NCBI RefSeq assembly: GCF_910592395.1
Contig: NC_088324.1
Coordinates: 12,364,953-12,428,952, forward strand
Direction: 5' to 3'
From: Lineus longissimus
Lineage: Eukaryota; Nemertea; Pilidiophora; Heteronemertea; Lineidae
Length of the DNA: 64,000 nt
The notes below the pieces were generated by a model, which worked only from the letters and a program-made list of their open reading frames with translations, was not told the origin of the DNA and ran no database searches. Position 1 is the first letter of the stretch; the number at the start of each line of letters is the position of its first letter. The position numbers and the translations under genes were made by a program. Shown here piece by piece: positions 58,601 through 64,000 of the stretch.

Positions 58601-61600
58601 CACTTTGTGCAGAGCCTGAAAGACCAGATATTCGGGAACCTGATTTACAGTCAGATACAATGGATGTTGAGGGCTCAGACAACAGGTCGGGGTCTGAAAC
58701 AAATGTTTTAGAATGGGCTGCTGAATATTTTACTGCTTTAGAGGAAGAAGCACAAAATGGTAAAACACGCAATTTTGGAAAAGAGCTGGGATCAAAAAGT
58801 CTTCGTGAATCCAATGTTAGAGCAGATCCAGAAACAAGAGATGCTGCGAGATCGGACATTAGTTCCGAGTCGGAAACAAATGAGCTAGAATGGGCTGCTG
58901 GATATTTAACTGCTTTAGAGGAAGAAGCACAGAATGGAAACACACACAGTATTGGAAAAGAGCTAGGATCAAAAAGTCTTCGTGAACCCAATATTAGAGC
59001 AGATCCAGTTACAAGAGATGTTGAGAGATCGGACATTAGTTCCGAGTCGGAAACAGATGAGCCAGAATGGGCTGCTGCTCATGAGGAGCAGGCTTTCTGT
59101 GGCAATGGAAAGAGAGAACCAGGCCTACAGGACAGGCAAACAGACAAGGATATCATTGGGGTAACCAAAACAGATCTGACATATCTGGGAGTTGGGTCAA
59201 ATTTCGAAACACCAGATCCTGATCAGACAATGTCCAGGTTTCCAGAGATAAAATGTTATCTTTGTTTCCACAAGGACCACACGACAAGAGCAAAAATGGT
59301 GTGCGAAGATTGTGGTGACATCTTTCTGTGCCATGAGTGCAGTGTCGATCATAGGAAAAGCAGAGGTACAATGCGACATACTTTGACAAGAATCGGTGAA
59401 GCAGGCAGGCGGAGTGCAGGAATCTGCAAACAGCACATAGTGTTGTTAAAGTCATATTGCAAGTTTTGTGTCAAGCCAGTTTGTTGCGTTTGTGTCCAGC
59501 TATACCATAGTAAGCATGAGGTTTGCCAGATGACGGATATGATCGCAGCATCTGTTGATGAACTCCTATGCTGCTTAGCACAGGCTGAAGACAAGATGCA
59601 ACAATTGAAGACTGAGGAGGCCAAAATCAGATGTGCAAGAAAGGCAAAAACCGATGTGAAGGCAGTCCATCTAGAAGGGCTTCGACTACAGAAGCATAGG
59701 TTAGTTGAAGAAACAAGAAAGAAAAGTCTGGGTGAAATAGATGACGTCATTTTGTGTGCTGCAGCCAAGGTCTGTGATGAAATGGAGCTGATCATGAAAG
59801 AAACCGATATTGAATTAGAGATGGCAGGTTTTGAATGTAATGGGGGCATTGGTAGTGCGTGCAACACTGAACAGGAGGACAGGTCCCTAGGTGCCGTCGC
59901 CAATGCCAGAGATGACCTTGTCAGTTGGATTAAAAATGGAGAGTCATTGCTACAAAACGTAAAAGCACATCCCACAAATCTCAAAGATATGTCTTTGGCA
60001 ATTAGCATGCTCCAGAATGCAATAATGTTTGAGCTGAGAACGCAAAATTCAGTGCGGTATGGCAGAAAGTTAACCCAGGGATCAGTTGTCGCTGCTGACT
60101 TCTCAATGGATTTGGAACTCCCGGATTATAGGCAATACGGTGTGATTGGGGGAATCCGAATCTTGGGTGAGATGGGTTATGCCGCAGTATGCCGATCGGC
60201 AAAGGGTCATACTGATGATCTTGTTATGTTCGGAAAGGATGGAAAGGTTGAGAATATGATTGAAGATATTCCAAAGGTTCATGGAATGGACATCAATGCT
60301 GAAGACCAAGTTGTGTTACTTTGCGAAAATGAGCAGGTCCGTGACTACTACATCAAGGTGTTCTGCAACGAGACGAACGAATGGAGAGATTCAAAGTCTT
60401 TTCCACTACCAGAACCACTGTCCATGGCACTCTCAACAAGAGATTCCTGTTACATCTTGAGTAAGGGTAGAGGAGGAGTTCGAGTGATTACTGAAGTTGG
60501 TGACAGCGGAAACATCATCCAAAAGCTATCCTTGGCAACCCCTGTAAGAATCCGAGACCACTTCAGAATAACGACAACTGGGAAGCATGTATACACCATG
60601 GGAAAAAGCTCAATAGCAGATTACTTCTTAGTGGACGGTAGCCTCACACCAACTGGTCACTTGAAGTACGGGAAATCGGGAATTGGGGACATACGGTACA
60701 TGTTAGACATCTCTGGTGTATACTTCGGTGATTTGTTTACAATAAGGTATCATCCAGTAGGCGTATCAGCAGTGGTAAAATTCGACCCTGCAATCAAGAC
60801 AAGCAAACATATATCTGTTCATAGGCAGAGGGATGACAGGGCTATTGAGCGGAAACCCTGGACTCGTCTTCATGTTCGCGGAAATCAGCTACTCCTCTCA
60901 GATGACGGGAAGATTTCTGTATTCAAGCTAACAGCACAAGCAAACATGCCAGTGAGAGAGGCCAACGTTAATAGGCTAGCTCAAGAAACACTGATTGGTG
61001 GTCGGACATTTTCCAAACCAACAGCATCATCAATTGCATCAGCAACCCCACCAATTGGATCAGCCTCGGCCTTGGGTAGATTTTCAAATCCAAAAGCTAC
61101 AACATTGTTAGTTGGATCAACAACAGCATTTGGGGCATCTTCAAGTCCCAAGCAAAGATCATCATCATTGGGCCAAATACAAGCAGCTCCAAATAGATAC
61201 TTCTCTGCCAAATCTACACCATCACCAGTTTCAACAGCTTCAGCACCTGATGGGTTTTCATTCTCCAAGGCTACGGCATCACCTGTTGTAACAGCAGCAG
61301 CTCCTCGTGGGTTCTCATTCCTCAAGGCTACCGCATCATCACTTGTTCAAGCAGCAGCTCGTGGTGGACTCTCATTTCCCAAAGCTACAACAACATCAGT
61401 TGTAGCAGCAGCAGCTCCTGGTGGATTCTCATTTCCCAAGGCAACACCAGCATCAGTCGTAACAGCAGCAGCTCCTGGTGGATTCTCATTTCCAAAGGCA
61501 ACAACAGCATCAGTTGTAACAGCAGCAGCTCCTCGTGGATTTTCGTTTCCCAAGGCAACAACAGGATCAGTCGTAACAGCAGTAGCTCCTGGTGGACTCT

Positions 61601-64000
61601 CATTTCCTAAAGCTACAACAGCATCAGTTGTAACAGCAGCAGCTCCTTGTGGATTCTCGTTTCCCAAGGCAACAACAGCATCAGTCGTAACAGCAGTAGC
61701 TACTGGTGGACTCTCATTTCCCAAAGCTACAACAGCATCAGTTGTAACAGCAGCAGCTCCTTGTGGATTCTCGTTTGCCAAGGCAACAACAGCACCAGTC
61801 GTAACAGCAGTAGCTCCTGGTGGACTCTCATTTCCCAAAGCTACAACAGCATCAGTTGTAACAGCAGCAGCTCCTTGTGGATTCTCGTTTCCCAAGGCAA
61901 CAACAGCATCAGTCGTAACAGCAGTAGCTCCTGGTGGACTCTCATTTCCCAAAGCTACAACAGCATCAGTTGTAACAGCAGCAGCTCCTTGTGGATTCTC
62001 GTTTGCCAAGGCAACAACAGCACCAGTCGTAACAGCAGTAGCTCCTGGTGGACTCTCATTTCCCATAGCTACAAAAGCATCAGTTGTAACAGCAGCAGCT
62101 CCTGGTGGACTCTCATTTCCCAAAGCTACAACAGCATCAGTTGTAACAGCAGTAGCTCCTTGTGGACTCTTATTTCCCAAGGCAACAACAGCATCAGTCG
62201 TAACAGCAGTAGCTCCTGGTGGACTCTCATTTCCCAAAGCTACAACGGCATCAGTTGTAACAGCAGCAACTCCGGGTGGATTCTCATTTCCAGAGGCAAC
62301 AACAGCATCAGTTGTAACAGCAGCAGCTCCTCGTGGATTCTCGTTTCCCAAGGCAACAACAGCATCAGCCGTAACAGCAGTAGCTCCTTGTGGATTCTCG
62401 TTTCCCAAGGCAACAACAGCATCAGTTGTAACAGCAGTAGCTCCTGGTGGACTCTCATTTCCCAAAGCTACAACAGCATCAGTTGTAACAGCAGTAGCTC
62501 CTGGTGGACTCTTATTTCCCAAGGCAACAACAGCATCAGTCGTAACAGCAGTAGCTCCTGGTGGACTCTCATTTCCCAAAGCTACAACGGCATCAGTTGT
62601 AACAGCAGCAACTCTGGGTGGATTCTCATTTCCAGAGGCAACAACAGCATCAGTTGTAACAGCAGCAGCTCCTCGTGGATTCTCGTTTCCCAAGGCAACA
62701 ACAGCATCAGCCGTAACAGCAGTAGCTCCTGGTGGACTCTCATTTCCCAAAGCTACAACAGCATCAGTTGTAACAGCAGCAGCTCCTTGTGGATTCTCAT
62801 TTCCCAAAACTACAAAAGCATCAGTTGTAACAGCAGCAGCTCCTGGTGGACTCTCATTTCCCAAGGCAACAACAGCATCAGTTGTAACAGCAGCAGCTCC
62901 TGGTGGACTCTCATTTCCCAAAGCTACAACAGCATCAGTTGTAACAGCAGCAGCTCCTGGTGGACTCTCATTTCCCAAGGCAACAACAGCATCAGTTGTA
63001 ACAGCAGCAGCTCCTGGTGGACTCTCATTTCCCAAAGCTACAACAGCATCAGTTGTAACAGCAGCAGCTCCTGGTGGATTCTCATTTCCCAAGGCAACAA
63101 CAGCATCAGTTGTAACAGCAGCAACTCTTGGTGGATTCTCATTTCCCAAAGCTACAACAGCATCAGTTGTAACAGCAGCAGCTCCTTGTGGATTCTCGTT
63201 TGCCAAGGCAACAACAGCACCAGTCGTAACAGCAGTAGCTCCTGGTGGACTCTCATTTCCCATAGCTACAAAAGCATCAGTTGTAACAGCAGCAGCTCCT
63301 GGTGGACTCTCATTTCCCAAAGCTACAACAGCATCAGTTGTAACAGCAGTAGCTCCTGGTGGACTCTTATTTCCCAAGGCAACAACAGCATCAGTCGTAA
63401 CAGCAGTAGCTCCTGGTGGACTCTCATTTCCCAAAGCTACAACGGCATCAGTTGTAACAGCAGCAACTCCGGGTGGATTCTCATTTCCAGAGGCAACAAC
63501 AGCATCAGTTGTAACAGCAGCAGCTCCTCGTGGATTCTCGTTTCCCAAGGCAACAACAGCATCAGCCGTAACAGCAGTAGCTCCTTGTGGATTCTCGTTT
63601 CCCAAGGCAACAACAGCATCAGTTGTAACAGCAGTAGCTCCTGGTGGACTCTCATTTCCCAAAGCTACAACAGCATCAGTTGTAACAGCAGTAGCTCCTG
63701 GTGGACTCTTATTTCCCAAGGCAACAACAGCATCAGTCGTAACAGCAGTAGCTCCTGGTGGACTCTCATTTCCCAAAGCTACAACGGCATCAGTTGTAAC
63801 AGCAGCAACTCTGGGTGGATTCTCATTTCCAGAGGCAACAACAGCATCAGTTGTAACAGCAGCAGCTCCTCGTGGATTCTCGTTTCCCAAGGCAACAACA
63901 GCATCAGCCGTAACAGCAGTAGCTCCTGGTGGACTCTCATTTCCCAAAGCTACAACAGCATCAGTTGTAACAGCAGCAGCTCCTTGTGGATTCTCATTTC
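55654..64000 (+). CDS. Giant TRIM-like protein (RING, B-boxes, C-terminal 19-aa repeats); 3' end outside window
   Basis: One open frame of at least 2782 codons, read through without a stop. The ATG is in a good context (cctcaccATGG), 9 bp after an acceptor. RING-HC: C17-C20-C33-H35-C38-C41-C58-C61. Then ~1140 mostly acidic residues with 40-aa tandem repeats. B-box 1 starts at C1201 (CYLCFHKDH, VCEDCGDIFLCHEC). B-box 2 fits the consensus exactly: C1258, H1261, C1269, C1272, C1277, C1280, H1285, H1288. A helical region (~1290-1460) and a possible degenerate NHL-like propeller (~1470-1765, ending GKISVFKL) follow. From residue ~1866 a 19-aa repeat, GGFSFPKATTASVVTAAAP, runs to the edge. RING plus B-boxes plus coiled coil is the TRIM ubiquitin-ligase plan; the RING/B-box spacing and the repeat tail are unusual. 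E3 activity is inferred from the family. Confidence 0.9.
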   Translation, partial: MATAQAFEELSPTSRLCPMCQTEQPFMKAVGPCKHEVCLSCLEANIGSHNIAVNAFSCPLCNWTFDAEHMNGGDKSTRVSAEERLKTIKEKAIDSKEEGCTIRVDPDIEDGAVRAESQSGDEKRLIVSNSIRLNVEDKELKSETDEGEESTINPETEDTEAGSIREETITPDVENPPPRLQPETEDDGAIKEEESEDDKKPILSESEAEESEEYIINPEMEVIEADNTRAETLTPDVSEEPSIREGSGIKDVEEAIVAPESEKGIDDEATEESEAQVGKDPTNWEESEVTDGEEAVVAPESEKGIGDVATEESEAQVGNDPTNWEESEVTDGEEIVVAPESEKGKGEEVTEESDAQVGKDPTNWEESEVTDGEEAVVAPESEKGIGDEATEESEAQVGKDPTNWEESEVTDGEEIVVAPESEKGIGDVATEGSEAQVGKDPTNWEESEVTDGEETVVAPESEKGKGEEVTAESEAQVGEEPTIKEGSEIKDGEEDAIISESENRREAKSEHETQVGEDPYTREGSEIKDGKEAVYNPELEREIFAAVDPKTQVREDPTIREESEINDGEEAVVTQERDMCSGATGENELQVCEDPPIREALEMTDGEKATNTLELVGGEAIAESEAQISEDLNMREESQIRSVEDAIIVPKSEIMQDVEPKDSEEPITMAESGAKNGGDDVDSREAETLDGKGSVSKTDKAAIAMSENLKTKADKGSNRKYHDQIKATDIAMEWKLLDKKPASWLESFTCNLLKILQSGVVTSSPRSPGRSTMRAEHLCKLHSAGRTTTESSSCVVKTSGFAFVDAPVPESFKFSNTEIKYPFYATSSSNKVLLKPPTFLKEFLNVESNGNADPKQMNGETENTISAEEEKQDNEEVKVRAETFKEAICTASKTQGVIIKAGSDPQDGEKPEESETHGIQESDFDEEVKRPSGKETNVNGQSDTQVGEKPKESEAQDIQGQGINPEPSSQNGEEVNNREVSETLCAEPERPDIREPDLQSDTMDVEGSDNRSGSETNVLEWAAEYFTALEEEAQNGKTRNFGKELGSKSLRESNVRADPETRDAARSDISSESETNELEWAAGYLTALEEEAQNGNTHSIGKELGSKSLREPNIRADPVTRDVERSDISSESETDEPEWAAAHEEQAFCGNGKREPGLQDRQTDKDIIGVTKTDLTYLGVGSNFETPDPDQTMSRFPEIKCYLCFHKDHTTRAKMVCEDCGDIFLCHECSVDHRKSRGTMRHTLTRIGEAGRRSAGICKQHIVLLKSYCKFCVKPVCCVCVQLYHSKHEVCQMTDMIAASVDELLCCLAQAEDKMQQLKTEEAKIRCARKAKTDVKAVHLEGLRLQKHRLVEETRKKSLGEIDDVILCAAAKVCDEMELIMKETDIELEMAGFECNGGIGSACNTEQEDRSLGAVANARDDLVSWIKNGESLLQNVKAHPTNLKDMSLAISMLQNAIMFELRTQNSVRYGRKLTQGSVVAADFSMDLELPDYRQYGVIGGIRILGEMGYAAVCRSAKGHTDDLVMFGKDGKVENMIEDIPKVHGMDINAEDQVVLLCENEQVRDYYIKVFCNETNEWRDSKSFPLPEPLSMALSTRDSCYILSKGRGGVRVITEVGDSGNIIQKLSLATPVRIRDHFRITTTGKHVYTMGKSSIADYFLVDGSLTPTGHLKYGKSGIGDIRYMLDISGVYFGDLFTIRYHPVGVSAVVKFDPAIKTSKHISVHRQRDDRAIERKPWTRLHVRGNQLLLSDDGKISVFKLTAQANMPVREANVNRLAQETLIGGRTFSKPTASSIASATPPIGSASALGRFSNPKATTLLVGSTTAFGASSSPKQRSSSLGQIQAAPNRYFSAKSTPSPVSTASAPDGFSFSKATASPVVTAAAPRGFSFLKATASSLVQAAARGGLSFPKATTTSVVAAAAPGGFSFPKATPASVVTAAAPGGFSFPKATTASVVTAAAPRGFSFPKATTGSVVTAVAPGGLSFPKATTASVVTAAAPCGFSFPKATTASVVTAVATGGLSFPKATTASVVTAAAPCGFSFAKATTAPVVTAVAPGGLSFPKATTASVVTAAAPCGFSFPKATTASVVTAVAPGGLSFPKATTASVVTAAAPCGFSFAKATTAPVVTAVAPGGLSFPIATKASVVTAAAPGGLSFPKATTASVVTAVAPCGLLFPKATTASVVTAVAPGGLSFPKATTASVVTAATPGGFSFPEATTASVVTAAAPRGFSFPKATTASAVTAVAPCGFSFPKATTASVVTAVAPGGLSFPKATTASVVTAVAPGGLLFPKATTASVVTAVAPGGLSFPKATTASVVTAATLGGFSFPEATTASVVTAAAPRGFSFPKATTASAVTAVAPGGLSFPKATTASVVTAAAPCGFSFPKTTKASVVTAAAPGGLSFPKATTASVVTAAAPGGLSFPKATTASVVTAAAPGGLSFPKATTASVVTAAAPGGLSFPKATTASVVTAAAPGGFSFPKATTASVVTAATLGGFSFPKATTASVVTAAAPCGFSFAKATTAPVVTAVAPGGLSFPIATKASVVTAAAPGGLSFPKATTASVVTAVAPGGLLFPKATTASVVTAVAPGGLSFPKATTASVVTAATPGGFSFPEATTASVVTAAAPRGFSFPKATTASAVTAVAPCGFSFPKATTASVVTAVAPGGLSFPKATTASVVTAVAPGGLLFPKATTASVVTAVAPGGLSFPKATTASVVTAATLGGFSFPEATTASVVTAAAPRGFSFPKATTASAVTAVAPGGLSFPKATTASVVTAAAPCGFSF
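56365..57204 (+). repeat. 40-residue (120-bp) acidic tandem repeat in the TRIM-like gene
   Basis: Five near-identical 120-bp units start at 56485, 56605, 56725, 56845 and 56965. Each encodes a unit like GKDPTNWEESEVTDGEEAVV-APESEKGIGDEATEESEAQV. More diverged units flank them on both sides. The product is very acidic (Glu/Asp) and probably disordered. Confidence 0.9.
58709..59080 (+). repeat. ~59-residue repeat before the B-boxes
   Basis: LEWAAEYFTALEEEAQNG is followed by KELGSKSLRE and RSDISSESET. It then recurs as LEWAAGYLTALEEEAQNG, and a third time only partly as PEWAAAHEEQ. The period is about 177 bp. Confidence 0.8.
61249..64000 (+). repeat. 57-bp tandem array (>=48 units) coding the 19-aa GFSFP repeat
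   Basis: Unit starts are exactly 57 bp apart (for example 61249, 61306, 61363, 61420, 61477 and 63928; 63928-61420 = 44 x 57), so there is no net length change in the whole array. Consensus: [G/C/R]-G-[F/L]-S-F-P-K-A-T-T-A-S-V-V-T-A-[A/V]-A-P. Two diverged units precede it (61135 and 61192). The array runs out of the window. Both strands are open across it because of the codon make-up; the plus frame is the real one, since it is continuous with the RING/B-box frame. Confidence 0.95.

Noticed and set aside
57255-60309. Other minus-strand ORFs (57255-57554, 58560-59036, 59349-60008 and neighbours)
   Set aside because: All are shadows of the same uninterrupted plus-strand frame.
61347-63947. 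Minus-strand 866-codon ORF of GNENPPGAAAVTTDAVVAL-type repeats
   Set aside because: It is the antisense of the 57-bp array. The plus frame is continuous with the RING and B-box frame and gives the sensible protein; the minus frame is open only because of repeated codon composition.
61249-64000. CRISPR-like direct repeats
   Set aside because: Contiguous coding tandem repeats without unique spacers, in a eukaryotic genome.

Overview
This is a window of a eukaryotic genome. It shows split genes with GT-AG introns, long introns, many short inverted-repeat (MITE-like) elements, G/C homopolymer runs and frequent TACATGTA palindromes. A single Abl-type tyrosine kinase, a ZIP7-type zinc transporter and an expanded TRIM-like gene point to a bilaterian animal, most likely a marine invertebrate such as a lophotrochozoan or an invertebrate deuterostome. 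The phylum cannot be fixed from this sequence alone.

Layout. 1-1080: degenerate repeats. 2650-7600 (+): scattered exon-like segments of a gene I do not recognise. 7376-11970: three head-to-tail copies of a ~1.59-kb unit, each carrying the same 523-bp TIR element. 11995-16067: a cluster of small mobile or foldback repeats. 17309-40702 (-): a complete Abl kinase gene in ten coding exons (about 1369 aa), rebuilt exon by exon with consistent phases, including the N-myristoylation first exon 15.3 kb upstream of the SH3 exon. 41231-44505 (+): a ZIP7/Catsup-like zinc transporter in three exons (426 aa), head to head with ABL across about 530 bp. 47373-49649 (+): a 758-aa Cys-containing protein of unknown family, with three copies of a C-x-I-C-H-x-P-x-C-R-Y-E module. 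51712-53910 (-): a two-exon gene for a small basic secreted protein (171 aa). 55654-64000 (+, runs off the window): one uninterrupted reading frame of at least 2782 codons. It encodes a RING finger, a long acidic repeat region, two B-boxes, a helical region, a possible beta-propeller and then at least 48 copies of a 19-residue repeat.

The genes do not form one pathway. The recognisable ones are a cytoplasmic/nuclear signalling kinase, a secretory-pathway zinc exporter and a putative ubiquitin ligase. The most unusual item is the giant TRIM-like protein: its RING and B-boxes are separated by ~1140 residues, and its C-terminal array of GFSFP/GLSFP units has no length variation at all (exactly 57 bp per unit) and carries a higher-order duplication. 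The Cys-module protein and the secreted precursor are the next best candidates for something undescribed.
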